64,000 nt of DNA from Kribbella caucasensis (GTDB taxonomy: Bacteria > Actinomycetota > Actinomycetes > Propionibacteriales > Kribbellaceae): NCBI RefSeq assembly GCF_004361855.1, contig NZ_SNWQ01000011.1, forward strand, positions 225,472 through 289,471, written 5' to 3'. The notes under the pieces are model-generated. The model saw nothing but the letters and a program-made list of their open reading frames with translations. It did not search any database and was not told the origin of the DNA. The position numbers and the translations under genes are program-made. The stretch's first letter is position 1, and the number at the start of each line of letters is the position of its first letter. Of this stretch, positions 41,978 through 50,713 are shown piece by piece.

Positions 41978-42535
41978 TTACGGGGTTTGCGGCGGCGGGC
42001 CGGTCGCTGGGGTGGGTTGGTCGCTGCCGTCGAGGATGTCGAAGGCGGTTCGTCGGTGGGCGGCGAAGAGTTCGAGGGCGGCGTCGGCGTCGCGGGCGCG
42101 CAGGGCGGCGACGAGTTCGCGGTGCTCGGCCGGGATGTGCGTGAGGTAGTCCTGGGAGTTGAGGCCGATCCGGGTCAGCAGGAACAAGTGGACCTGCGAG
42201 CGGATGGACTCCCAGGCCTGCAGTAGGCGCTGGTGCCGGGCAGCGGCGTACACGCTGTCGTGGAAGGCGATGTCGCAGCTGACCATCTCGTGTACGTCGT
42301 CGGCCCGTTCCATCCGGGCCACAGCCTTTTCGACGGCGTCGAGGTCATCGACGGAGGCATGAGCGACCACCTGCTGTACGGCGAGTTGCTCCAGTGCGCC
42401 GCGCAGACTGTCGAGCTCTGCGACGTCCTGGGGGGACAACGTCATCACCGTGGCGCCGCGATGCCATGCGCTGCGGACCAGGCCCTCGCGCTCCAACCGG
42501 AACAGGGCCTCGCGCACCGGGCCGCGACCTAACAT
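41978..42535 (-). pseudogene. GntR/FadR-type regulator lacking most of its DNA-binding domain
   Basis: The frame starts at the recognition helix (MLGRGPVREALFRLEREGLV) and continues through a complete FCD-type effector domain (LRGALEQLAVQQVV, MVSCDIAFHDSVYAAA, HRELVAALRARDADAALEL). A normal FadR-subfamily protein has about 50 further N-terminal residues that form helices 1-2 of the winged helix. They would lie across 42536-42680, but that DNA is now the start of the VOC gene on the other strand. No promoter space is left. I therefore call it a 5'-truncated, probably nonfunctional regulator that once may have controlled the upstream redox operon. Confidence 0.75.
42530..42535 (+). promoter_or_regulatory. 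Possible -10 box for a leaderless VOC transcript
   Basis: TAACAT lies with its last base 6 nt before the VOC start codon, the spacing expected if transcription starts at the ATG. The VOC gene has no Shine-Dalgarno. The -35 region is not convincing. Confidence 0.3.
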
Positions 42536-42541
42536 TGCGGC

Positions 42542-42973
42542 ATGACTGTTCTCGACTCCCCGATTCCGCGGTTTCATCTGGCGATGCCGGTCGACGATCT
42601 CGCCGCTGCTCGCCACTTCTACGGCGAGGTGCTCGGCCTGGAGCAGGGCCGCAGTGCCGACACCTGGGTGGACTGGAGCCTGCACGGCCATCAGTTCGTC
42701 ACCCACCTGGCGCCTGCCCGAGCCGAGCGGATCCACAATCCCGTTGACGGCCACGACGTCCCGGTACCGCACTTCGGCCTGATCCTGACGGTCCCGGAGT
42801 TCCACAAGCTGGCCGACCGGCTGCGCGCTGCGAACACCGAATTCGTCATCGAGCCCTACGTCCGTTTCGAGGGCCAGACCGGCGAGCAGTGGACGATGTT
42901 CCTCCTCGACCCGGCCGGCAACGCCCTGGAGTTCAAGGCGTTCGCCGACGACTCCCAGGTCTTCGCCGCCTAA
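42542..42973 (+). CDS. VOC superfamily (glyoxalase/dioxygenase-like) protein
   Basis: 143 residues. The vicinal oxygen chelate fold is visible: FHLAMPVDDLAAARHFYGEV, LEQGRSADTWVDWSLHGHQFVTHL, HFGLILTVPEFHKLADRL, and the end MFLLDPAGNALEFKAF. Metal-ligand-type residues are H in FHLAMPV, H in PHFGLIL and E in LEFK. Similar proteins are annotated as extradiol dioxygenase-like. It is intact although the divergent GntR gene next to it is truncated. It has no ribosome-binding site and its stop is 5 bp from the convergent araA. Confidence 0.85.
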   Translation: MTVLDSPIPRFHLAMPVDDLAAARHFYGEVLGLEQGRSADTWVDWSLHGHQFVTHLAPARAERIHNPVDGHDVPVPHFGLILTVPEFHKLADRLRAANTEFVIEPYVRFEGQTGEQWTMFLLDPAGNALEFKAFADDSQVFAA

Positions 42974-42978
42974 CCCCG

Positions 42979-44487
42979 TCAGCCGAGGCCAAGGGCGAGG
43001 CGGTGGTAGGCCGCGTTCCAGCGGAGCTCGTTCTGGAGTTGGTGGAGCTGGGTGTTGGCGTCGATCGTGATGAGCTCGGTGCGGAGCATGGTGGCGAGAT
43101 CGCGCAGTTCTTCCAACGTCACCGCGGTGGACAGGACCGTGTGGTGCGGAGCGCCGGTGGTGAGCCAGGCCTCGGCCGAGGTGCGGAAATCGGGGCGGGG
43201 CTTCCAGACGGCGCGGGCGACCGGGAGGTTCGGCAGCGGCTCGTCGGGCGGCACGATGTCGATCTCGTTGGTGACCAGGCGGAACCGGTCACCGAGATCG
43301 GCCAGGCCGGTGACGAGGCCGGGGCCGGGGGCGGAGTCGAAGACCATCCGGACCGGGTCCTCTCGGTTGCCGATGCCGAGGGGGTGGATCTCGACCGACG
43401 GCGTACCGGTGGCGATCGTGGGGCAGACCTCGAGCATGTGGGCGCCGAGGATGCGTTCCTCGCCAGGGATGAGGTTGTAGGTGTAGTCCTCCATGAAGGA
43501 CGTCCCGCCCGGGCGGTCCCCGCCGATCACCTTGAGGGTGCGCAGCAGGACGCTGGTCTTCCAGTCGCCCTCGCCACCGAAGCCGTAGCCGTCGGCCATC
43601 AGCCTCTGAACGGCCAGGCCGGGCAGCTGCCGGAGTCCGCCGAGGTCCTCGAAGTTGGTCGTGAACGCGGTGAAGTCACCGGCGTCGAGGAAGCTCCGGA
43701 GGCCCGCTTCCAGCCGGGCGGCGTACCGCAGTGAATCGTGCCGATCCCCGCCGGCCCGAAGTTCGGGTGCGACCTGGTAGGCGTCCTCGTACTCCTTGAC
43801 CAAACTGTCCAGATCGGACTCCTGTACGGCGTCGACCGCGGCGACCAGATCGTTGACCGCATAGGTGTTGACCGAGACCCCGAACCGGCGCTGGGCCTCG
43901 ACCTTGTCGCCTTCGGTCACGGCGACGTCGCGCATGTTGTCACCGAAGCGGGCGACCTTCATGGATCGGAGGGCAGCCAGGCCGGTGGCGGCTCGTGCCC
44001 AGGCGCCGATCCGCGCGGTGACGGACGGATCGCTGACGTGACCGGCGACAGTGGTGCGCGGAATACCGAGCCGAGTCTGGATGTACCCGAACTCCCGGTC
44101 GCCGTGGGCGGCCTGGTTCAGGTTCATGAAGTCCATGTCGATCTCGGACCACGGCAGTCCCGCGTCGGCCTGGGTGTGCAGGTGCAGCAACGGCAGTTGG
44201 AGGGCCTCCAGGCCGGCGATCCACATCTTGGCCGGCGAGAAGGTGTGCATCCAGGCCATCACGCCGATGCAGTCCTGGCTCGCGTTCGCCTTCAGGCAGA
44301 CGGCCTTGATTCCGTCGGCGTCGGTCAGGACCGGCAGCCAGACCACCTCTGCGTCCAGGTCGGGCGAATTGCCGAGCGCCGTGACGACACGCTGGGACTG
44401 CGCCGCGACCTGGTTCAGGGTTTCGAGGCCGTACAGGCCCTGGCTTCCGGTGAGGAACCAGATCTGGGATTTGCGCGGGGTCTTCAT
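42979..44487 (-). CDS. araA: L-arabinose isomerase
   Basis: 502 residues, the usual AraA length. The N-terminus WFLTGSQGLYGLETLNQV and the segments WMHTFSPAKMWIAGLEAL, LLHLHTQADAGLPW and MDFMNLNQAAHGDREFG are diagnostic. It converts L-arabinose to L-ribulose in the cytoplasm with Mn2+. It is the last gene of the araB-araD-araA operon (15 bp after araD) and abuts the VOC gene tail to tail. Confidence 0.97.
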   Translation of the reverse strand: MKTPRKSQIWFLTGSQGLYGLETLNQVAAQSQRVVTALGNSPDLDAEVVWLPVLTDADGIKAVCLKANASQDCIGVMAWMHTFSPAKMWIAGLEALQLPLLHLHTQADAGLPWSEIDMDFMNLNQAAHGDREFGYIQTRLGIPRTTVAGHVSDPSVTARIGAWARAATGLAALRSMKVARFGDNMRDVAVTEGDKVEAQRRFGVSVNTYAVNDLVAAVDAVQESDLDSLVKEYEDAYQVAPELRAGGDRHDSLRYAARLEAGLRSFLDAGDFTAFTTNFEDLGGLRQLPGLAVQRLMADGYGFGGEGDWKTSVLLRTLKVIGGDRPGGTSFMEDYTYNLIPGEERILGAHMLEVCPTIATGTPSVEIHPLGIGNREDPVRMVFDSAPGPGLVTGLADLGDRFRLVTNEIDIVPPDEPLPNLPVARAVWKPRPDFRTSAEAWLTTGAPHHTVLSTAVTLEELRDLATMLRTELITIDANTQLHQLQNELRWNAAYHRLALGLG

Positions 44488-44502
44488 TCCGGCTCCTGGG
44501 GG

Positions 44503-45165
44503 TCAGCGTTGGCCGTAGGCGGTCTGGTAGCGGCGGTACAGGTGATCGATGTCGTCGGGGTGGATCGGCTGCAGCGGACCGCCGGTCCGGGCGATGTGGA
44601 CGGTCCGGGCGACGTCCTCGCACATCACGGCGGCTTTGACGGCTGCCCGGGCGTCCTTGCCGATGGTGAAGACGCCGTGGTTGCGCATCAGTACCGCGGG
44701 GGATCGGTGACTCGTCAGGGTGGCGACGATGCCTTTGCCGATCGAGTCGTCGCCGATCAGCGCGAACGGACCGACCGGGATCTCGCCGCCGAACTCGTCG
44801 GCCATCGCGGTCAGCACACAAGGAATCGGTTCGTTGCGGGCAGCCCAGGCAGTCGCGTACGCCGAGTGCGTGTGCACGACACCACCGACCTCGGGCATCG
44901 CCCGGTAAACATACGCATGCGCTGCCGTGTCGCTCGACGGCATCAGGTCTCCCTCGACCAAAGTGCCGTCGAGGTCACACACGACAATGGATTCGGGCGT
45001 CAGGTCGTCGTACGAGATGCCGCTGGGCTTGATGACGAACAGGTCCTCGCCGGGGACCCGGGCGGACACGTTCCCGGCGGTCCAGGCGACCAGGTCGTTC
45101 CTCACCAGCTCCGCGTGCAACGTGCACACCTGCCGTCGGAGTTCATCGACATTCAGGTCGCTCAT
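44503..45165 (-). CDS. araD: L-ribulose-5-phosphate 4-epimerase
   Basis: 220 residues of the class II aldolase fold. Substrate and Zn2+ residues are in TAGNVSARVPGEDLFVIKPSG, the metal histidines in VVHTHSAYATAWA, and a third His in VLMRNHGVFTIG. It converts L-ribulose-5-phosphate to D-xylulose-5-phosphate. It overlaps araB by 4 nt (ATGA). Confidence 0.96.
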   Translation of the reverse strand: MSDLNVDELRRQVCTLHAELVRNDLVAWTAGNVSARVPGEDLFVIKPSGISYDDLTPESIVVCDLDGTLVEGDLMPSSDTAAHAYVYRAMPEVGGVVHTHSAYATAWAARNEPIPCVLTAMADEFGGEIPVGPFALIGDDSIGKGIVATLTSHRSPAVLMRNHGVFTIGKDARAAVKAAVMCEDVARTVHIARTGGPLQPIHPDDIDHLYRRYQTAYGQR

Positions 45166-46847
45166 CCGATTACCTCGTTCCTGAGTTCGCGAAGCCGGTG
45201 GAGTACGCCGGTACCGCCGTGGGCCTCGCCTGCGAAGTGGTCGTGCAGTTCGTGGTACTCGGCGTACAGCCGGTCGTAGACGTCGGCGCGTGCGGAGTCC
45301 GGCACGTAGGCGGAAGTGATCCGCCGGCCCATCGCCGCAGAGGCTGTGGTTACGTCGGGATACGCGCCCGCCGCGACGGCGGCGTGGATCGCGGATCCGA
45401 GCGCCGGGCCCTGGTCCGACGTGACCGTGGAGATCGGCAGGCGGAGCACATCGGCGTAGATCTGCATGAGCAGCCGGTTCTTCAGCAGCCCACCGGCGAC
45501 GATGAACTCCTCGACCGGGACGCCCGCCTTCTCGAAGGCCTCGACAATGCGGCGGGCACCGAAGGCGGTGGATTCGATCAGGGCCCGGTAGGTGTCCTCC
45601 GGACGGGTGCCGAGGGTCTGGCCGACCACGACCGCGGAGAGATCGTGGTCGACCAGGATCGAGCGGTTGCCGTTGTGCCAGTCAAGGGCAACCAGACCAT
45701 GAGCTCCGACCGGCTGGTCGGCGGCGAGCAGTTCGAGATAGCTGTGGACCGAGAGCCCGCGTCGCTGGGCCTCCGCCTCGTAGGCGGCGGGGACGCAGGT
45801 GTCCACGAACCAGCCGAAGATGTCGCCCACTGCCGACTGCCCGGCCTCGTAGCCCCACAGCCCTTCGACGATGCCGCCCTGGACGACGCCGCACATTCCG
45901 GGCACCTCGGCGAGCTGGTCCGAGGACATGACGTGACAGGTCGACGTACCCATGATCGCGACCATCTGTCCCGGTCGCGTCGCATCCGCGGCGGCGGCCG
46001 TGACGTGGGCATCTACGTTGCCGGCGGCAACCGCAGTGCCGACGGGCAGTCCGGTCCATTTGGCGGCCCGCTCGGTCAGCCCACCGGCCAGGGCTCCGAG
46101 CGGCAGCAGTTCGGTCGCCAGCTTGTCGGTGAAGGTCACGAATCCCGCGTCGAGCTCACCCAGGTACGCCGGGGAGGGGTAGCCGTCCTCGGTCCGGATC
46201 CCCTTGTAGCCGGCCGTACAGACGTTCCGCGACTCGGTACCGGTCAGCTCCCAGACGATCCAGTCCGCCGCCTCGATCCACCGGTCGGTCCGCGCGTACA
46301 CCAGCGGATCCTCCTGCAGGACCTGCAGACCCTTCGCGAACTCCCACTCGGACGAGATCTTGCCGCCGTACCGCCCCAGCCACGCCTCCCGGCGGCGGCC
46401 GGCGATCTCGTTGATGCGATCGGCATGCGGCTGAGCGGCATGGTGTTTCCAGAGCTTCGGCCACGAGTGCGGACGGTCTGCGAACTCGTCGAGCTCGCAA
46501 AGCGGGGTGCCGTCGGTGAGAGTCGGCAGCACCGTGCAGGCGGTGAAGTCGGTCGCGACACCGATGACGTCGGCCGCGTCGACTCCGGCTGCGGCCAGCG
46601 CTCCGGGAACTGCGTGGCGCAGTACGTCGCGCCAGTCGTCCGGCGACTGCAGTGCCCAACTGGGGCCGAGCGAGACCCCGGTCCCCGGCAAGGCGCGCTC
46701 GATCACGCCATGGGCGTAGGTGTGCACCGCGCTGCCGAGCTCTTCGCCGTCGGACACTCGCACCACGACGGCACGCCCGGACAGGGTGCCGAAGTCGATG
46801 CCTACGGCGTACTGCCGGTCGAGGTCGGCTTGGTTGTTAGCGCTCAC
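45162..46847 (-). CDS. araB: Ribulokinase
   Basis: 561 residues, FGGY kinase family. AraB features are AVGIDFGTLSGRAVVV (phosphate loop), GVATDFTACTVLP, LVALDWHNGNRSILVD, and the late VEEFIVAGGLLKNRLLMQIY. It phosphorylates L-ribulose. The start codon is GTG 46847, with GCGGAG upstream. The start codon lies inside a LacI-type operator (46835-46848), so repression may block translation or transcription start directly. It is the first gene of the operon, 50 bp after the lacI-type gene. Confidence 0.96.
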   Translation of the reverse strand: MSANNQADLDRQYAVGIDFGTLSGRAVVVRVSDGEELGSAVHTYAHGVIERALPGTGVSLGPSWALQSPDDWRDVLRHAVPGALAAAGVDAADVIGVATDFTACTVLPTLTDGTPLCELDEFADRPHSWPKLWKHHAAQPHADRINEIAGRRREAWLGRYGGKISSEWEFAKGLQVLQEDPLVYARTDRWIEAADWIVWELTGTESRNVCTAGYKGIRTEDGYPSPAYLGELDAGFVTFTDKLATELLPLGALAGGLTERAAKWTGLPVGTAVAAGNVDAHVTAAAADATRPGQMVAIMGTSTCHVMSSDQLAEVPGMCGVVQGGIVEGLWGYEAGQSAVGDIFGWFVDTCVPAAYEAEAQRRGLSVHSYLELLAADQPVGAHGLVALDWHNGNRSILVDHDLSAVVVGQTLGTRPEDTYRALIESTAFGARRIVEAFEKAGVPVEEFIVAGGLLKNRLLMQIYADVLRLPISTVTSDQGPALGSAIHAAVAAGAYPDVTTASAAMGRRITSAYVPDSARADVYDRLYAEYHELHDHFAGEAHGGTGVLHRLRELRNEVIG

Positions 46848-46848
46848 A
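46835..46848. promoter_or_regulatory. LacI-type operator over the araB start codon
   Basis: On the minus strand the sequence is TGTGAGCGCTAACA, one base different from the operators upstream of the regulator gene (TGTGAACGCTAACA). It includes the GTG start codon of araB and codons 2-5. Confidence 0.75.
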
Positions 46849-46897
46849 ATTTGCTCCGCTGGGCGGTCTGGGATGGTCGGTCGAATCGGTGGACAGG

Positions 46898-47914
46898 TCA
46901 GGTGGAACGTGGGGGAGCCGTACTGGAGCGGGTGATCAACTCCGCCGGGACGATTACCCGTCGTCGCCGGATCGGCCCATCGGTGTCGAGCTGTTCGAGC
47001 AGGAGGTCGATGCTGTGCCGGCCGACCAGGCTGAAGTCCTGCCGGACGGTGGTCAGGGGCGGGCCGAAGAACTCGGCTTCGGGGACGTCGTCGAAACCGA
47101 CCACGCTGACCTGCTTCGGCACTTTGATCCGCCGCTCGGCGAGGGCCCGGAGGAGGCCGAGCGCCATCTGGTCGTTGGCCACGAAGACGGCAGTGGCGTC
47201 GGCCGGCAGCTCCAGGCCGGCCTCGTAGCCCGACCGTGGACTCCAGTCGCCGGTGAGCATTTCAGGCAGCTCCCGGTCCGCTGCGGTCAGCGCCGCCTGC
47301 CAGCCCTTGATCCGGCCTTCCGCTTCGAGCCAGTCAGCCGGTCCGGCGATGTGCCAGACGGTTCGATGGCCGAGCTCGAGCAGGTGCTCGACGGCGAGCC
47401 GGGCGCCGCCGACCTGATCCACGCTGACGACGGGCACCTTGCGGGCGCGGCCGCCCTCGACGGCGACTGCGGGGATGTCATCGGGCACGCTCGACAACGC
47501 CTGCGCCGCCTGGCGCTGTGGGGCGACCAAGACGATTCCGTCGACCCCCTGGCTCGCGAGGTAGCCGATCGCCTCGCGGACGCTGTCGTGGGTGATCGCC
47601 TTGAGGCTGACGATACTGACGAAGTACCCGGCGCCGCGGGCTGCCTGCTCGATGCCGTGCAGGGTGCTCGCGGGACCGTACAGGGTGGTGTCGAAACTGA
47701 CCACGCCGAGCACCCGCGAGTGGCGGGTGACGAGGGCGCGAGCGGTGAGATTGCGACGGTAGCCGAGCTCCTCGATCGCCTGCAGGACCCGGTCCTTGGT
47801 GCTCTGGCGAACATTGGGCAGCTCGTTCAGGACCCGGGAGACGGTCTGGTGTGACACCCCGGCGCGCTGAGCCACATCGGCCATCACCGGTGGCCGGAAC
47901 GCGTTCTTGCTCAT
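46898..47914 (-). CDS. LacI family regulator of the arabinose operon
   Basis: 338 residues from ATG 47914, which has GGAGGT upstream; an ATG at 47926 is also in frame. The HTH reads VMADVAQRAGVSHQTVSRVLN with a hinge YRRNLTARALVTRHS. The sugar-binding core has GVVSFDTTLYGPAST and a late FVANDQMALGLLRAL. It lies upstream of araB on the same strand and has two operators in its own promoter region plus one at araB, so it is probably the L-arabinose-responsive repressor (AraR role) of the operon and of itself. Confidence 0.92.
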   Translation of the reverse strand: MSKNAFRPPVMADVAQRAGVSHQTVSRVLNELPNVRQSTKDRVLQAIEELGYRRNLTARALVTRHSRVLGVVSFDTTLYGPASTLHGIEQAARGAGYFVSIVSLKAITHDSVREAIGYLASQGVDGIVLVAPQRQAAQALSSVPDDIPAVAVEGGRARKVPVVSVDQVGGARLAVEHLLELGHRTVWHIAGPADWLEAEGRIKGWQAALTAADRELPEMLTGDWSPRSGYEAGLELPADATAVFVANDQMALGLLRALAERRIKVPKQVSVVGFDDVPEAEFFGPPLTTVRQDFSLVGRHSIDLLLEQLDTDGPIRRRRVIVPAELITRSSTAPPRST

Positions 47915-47940
47915 GACCACCTCCATTCGGCTACCTGGAT

Positions 47941-47993
47941 ACTGTGAACGCTAACAAGCCAGCGGTCAAGATGGCGATGTTAGCGTTCACAGT
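47941..47993. promoter_or_regulatory. Pair of LacI-type operators in perfect inverted arrangement
   Basis: ACTGTGAACGCTAACA (47941-47956) and TGTTAGCGTTCACAGT (47978-47993) are exact reverse complements, 37 bp apart. Each one is itself a semi-palindrome with a central CG as expected for LacI-family sites. They lie between the GH39-like gene (stop 48005) and the regulator start (47914). Confidence 0.85.
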
Positions 47994-48004
47994 CTTTGCG
48001 GCGC

Positions 48005-50713
48005 TTACTTGCTGGTGGCGATCGTGGTGGGTGTTCCGACCGTGACGGGGGCGATGGTGATCTTGTCGATGTCGGGTGCATATGCGCTCGCGTTGCCGAA
48101 CACCAGTGAGCCACCGGACGTGCTGAGAGTCACCGGGATCGTGCGCTCCAGGAAGCTGTTCCAGGCGTACGTGTAGCGGAAGTACGCGTGGCCGGCGCTC
48201 GCGGTGCCCCCGGTCTCCGTGACGTCGAGCCGTCGGTCGACCACCTGGGGGTTGTAGGCGTGGGCGCCGCTGAGCTCAGCATTCGCGTAACTGACGGCGA
48301 TGTCGTAGTCGCCGGCCTTGTCGAATCCTGGTCCGCGCGGCACCTCGAAGGTGTTGGCGGCACCGTTGCCGATGAAGCCGATTCCCTTCAGGCCGGAGGC
48401 GTTGCTGCCCGAGGCCGACGAGTAGGTGTTCACCACCGTCGTGCCGTGTCGGACGGTGTTCTCGCCCTCGATGGTGACTGCGGCGCTGTCGGACGCCGCG
48501 GCCCGAGTCGTGGTGACCTGCTTGAGCAGGATCTCCTTGGCCGAACTCAGTTCCACTTCGTTGATGCCCTGGGCCAGGTGGACCCGTGCCGTGGAACGCC
48601 ATGCGCCCGCACGCGCCGCCGTGAGCTTCGTGACCGAGCGGCCGTTCACCCGGATGTCGATGTCCGCCGCGTCCGTCGTTCGGTAGTCGACGCTGAGGTC
48701 GTAGTACCCGGATTCCCAGGCATTGGCGTACACCTCTGCGCGCTGACCGGCGCCGCGGACAGCACCGTATCCGCGTGCCTTGGCCGTGCCGTACGTGACC
48801 CGGGCACCGCCGGCGTACCGCAGCGTGGAGGCTGGGTAGACGGTCGGTTCGCCGTCGGTGACGTCGGTCAGCAGGAACTTGTCCAGCGTGATGTCGGAGT
48901 TCGGCAGCACGGTGGTGCCATCCTCACTGGACCGCAGCGACAGGGTGTGCTGCCCGGCGGTCAGCGGGATCGTCACCTCGGTGCTGCCCCGGTACTGCCA
49001 CTTCTGGTACGTCGTCAGCGCGAGGTCGGCGGTGTATTGGACCGGAGCGGCCTGGGTGCCGTCGACGAAGAGAGCATGGCGTCCGGGGGTCCCGGGGGTT
49101 GCGCCGATGACCTGGAAGCGGTACTTGCCGGTTCGCGGAACGGTGACGGTCCAGTCCGCTTTGGAGGTCGGCTGATTGAAGGAGCCGACGTCGCGTCCGC
49201 CGGATGCGAGGAACTTCCAGCCACCGCCCTGCAGCGGGTCCTGGGTGTAGACCGTGGCGGCGGTGAGGTTCGTGTTCTCCGCTTCGATGCCGGCTGTCCA
49301 CACCTTGTCGACCTCGGGCGTGCGGTCCTGCTCGGGGGTGATGACCACCTGGTAGGCGGCGTAGCGGTCGTAGGTGGGCACCTCGAGCGAGACAGCGCCG
49401 TTGGCCAGGGCGATGCCGTCGAGCACCTTGATCACCCGTGGGGTTCCGGCGACTCCTTCGGCCCCGGAGAGGGTGTTCTCGCGGACCTCGATGTCGACCT
49501 TCTTACCGAAGACGGCTGCGTCGAGACCCGACAGGTTCAGCGAGACGTTGTTGCTGCCGCCGCCGTAGAGGACTGTGGCTCGCTTGTTCGTGGCGTCGAT
49601 GGCACCGATGCCTTGGAGCGTGTCGACGGTGTTCAGTGCGGGCGGCGTGACGTTGACGGTCTGGCTTCCCGCGAGATCGCCGTACCACTTGTACATCCAC
49701 CAGCCGGCGTTGGCGGAGTTGGTCCGCGCGCTGTTGTCGTTGAAGTTGCCGGCGTAGTTCCAGTAGGCGGTCTGCCCGTCGACCTTCAGGTCCTCCATGA
49801 TCGACAGCCATTGGATGAGCTGCCCGGGAGTGCCCATGTCGCGGAGCATGCCGTACTCGGTGATGTTGATCGGGATGGGGCCGACACCGACGGTCGTCTC
49901 GAGCTGGCGGTAGGCGGCGACGTTGGACCGGAAGGTTCTGAGGTTGTCGATGCCCAGTTCGTGCCAGATGAAGATGTCGGGCAGCACCGAGTTGGCTTTG
50001 GCGAAGTTGAGGATGTCGGCGGAGCGGGCCGGCTGCCAGCGGGTGTCGCCAGGGCCGCCGATCCGGGCGTGCCCAAGACCGTGGCGGGCGTACACCTCCT
50101 GGATCTTGGTGTACGTGGCCTTCCAGTCATCGAGGAAGGTCGACTTCATGGTTGACCAGTTGGCGTACCAGTTGCCGCCGTCCGGTTCGTTGAACGGGAT
50201 GAAGACGTAGTCCTTGGCGTGGGCTGACTTGGTCGCGACCGCCTCGGTCACGAACTCGACGACCTCGAGGTAGTCCCAGATGCCGTTGGGTGCGTTGGTG
50301 TACGAGCCGGTCGCTTGGTCGTACGTGCGGGTGTCGCCCGGGAGTACGCCGCCGTGGTACGACCAGTCGGGGTAGTAGTCCTGGACATAGATGTACATGT
50401 CCTTGCCGTGCTTGGCGAAGAATCCGTCCTCGACCTTGAGGGAGTCACCGCTCGGATGCTGGGTGCCGTACGGCGCCTTCTGCGAGGTGTTGGTGATGGC
50501 AGCCCCGTTGATCAGGGCCTGCGTCGGCGCACCTTCGTCGCCGAACCCGTACAACGTGCCGGTCGCACCGCCGCGGAACGCACCAGTGCTCCGCGAGAAG
50601 TCGACGCTCAGTGTGTCGGTGGCCGTCTCCCTGGCCGCGACGGGCAGCGACAGGCTGCCCATCACGATCGCGGAGATGACCGAGGTGGCCACTACCTTGA
50701 CGACTTTCTTCAT
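48005..50713 (-). CDS. Secreted GH39-like glycoside hydrolase with C-terminal carbohydrate-binding modules
   Basis: 902 residues. The N-terminus is a Sec signal (MKKVVKVVATSVISAIVMGS, cleavage near PVAA). The catalytic TIM barrel has FIPFNEPDGG (acid/base Glu176) and PINITEYGML (nucleophile Glu286), the clan GH-A arrangement 110 residues apart seen in GH39. The second half holds two beta-sandwich CBM6/35-like regions (about 480-610 and 630-890). GH39 includes beta-xylosidases and arabinogalactan-active enzymes, for example 3-O-alpha-D-galactosyl-alpha-L-arabinofuranosidase. It overlaps the GH36 gene by 4 nt, which supports the latter role. The exact substrate is inferred. Confidence 0.8.
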   Translation of the reverse strand: MKKVVKVVATSVISAIVMGSLSLPVAARETATDTLSVDFSRSTGAFRGGATGTLYGFGDEGAPTQALINGAAITNTSQKAPYGTQHPSGDSLKVEDGFFAKHGKDMYIYVQDYYPDWSYHGGVLPGDTRTYDQATGSYTNAPNGIWDYLEVVEFVTEAVATKSAHAKDYVFIPFNEPDGGNWYANWSTMKSTFLDDWKATYTKIQEVYARHGLGHARIGGPGDTRWQPARSADILNFAKANSVLPDIFIWHELGIDNLRTFRSNVAAYRQLETTVGVGPIPINITEYGMLRDMGTPGQLIQWLSIMEDLKVDGQTAYWNYAGNFNDNSARTNSANAGWWMYKWYGDLAGSQTVNVTPPALNTVDTLQGIGAIDATNKRATVLYGGGSNNVSLNLSGLDAAVFGKKVDIEVRENTLSGAEGVAGTPRVIKVLDGIALANGAVSLEVPTYDRYAAYQVVITPEQDRTPEVDKVWTAGIEAENTNLTAATVYTQDPLQGGGWKFLASGGRDVGSFNQPTSKADWTVTVPRTGKYRFQVIGATPGTPGRHALFVDGTQAAPVQYTADLALTTYQKWQYRGSTEVTIPLTAGQHTLSLRSSEDGTTVLPNSDITLDKFLLTDVTDGEPTVYPASTLRYAGGARVTYGTAKARGYGAVRGAGQRAEVYANAWESGYYDLSVDYRTTDAADIDIRVNGRSVTKLTAARAGAWRSTARVHLAQGINEVELSSAKEILLKQVTTTRAAASDSAAVTIEGENTVRHGTTVVNTYSSASGSNASGLKGIGFIGNGAANTFEVPRGPGFDKAGDYDIAVSYANAELSGAHAYNPQVVDRRLDVTETGGTASAGHAYFRYTYAWNSFLERTIPVTLSTSGGSLVFGNASAYAPDIDKITIAPVTVGTPTTIATSK

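Noticed and set aside
45198..47228. 676-residue plus-strand frame over araB and the LacI gene
   Set aside because: Both minus-strand genes are unmistakable; the plus frame has no recognisable domain.
48188..50155. 655-residue plus-strand frame opposite the GH39-like gene
   Set aside because: The minus strand has a signal peptide, catalytic motifs and CBM-like domains; the plus frame is compositional noise.
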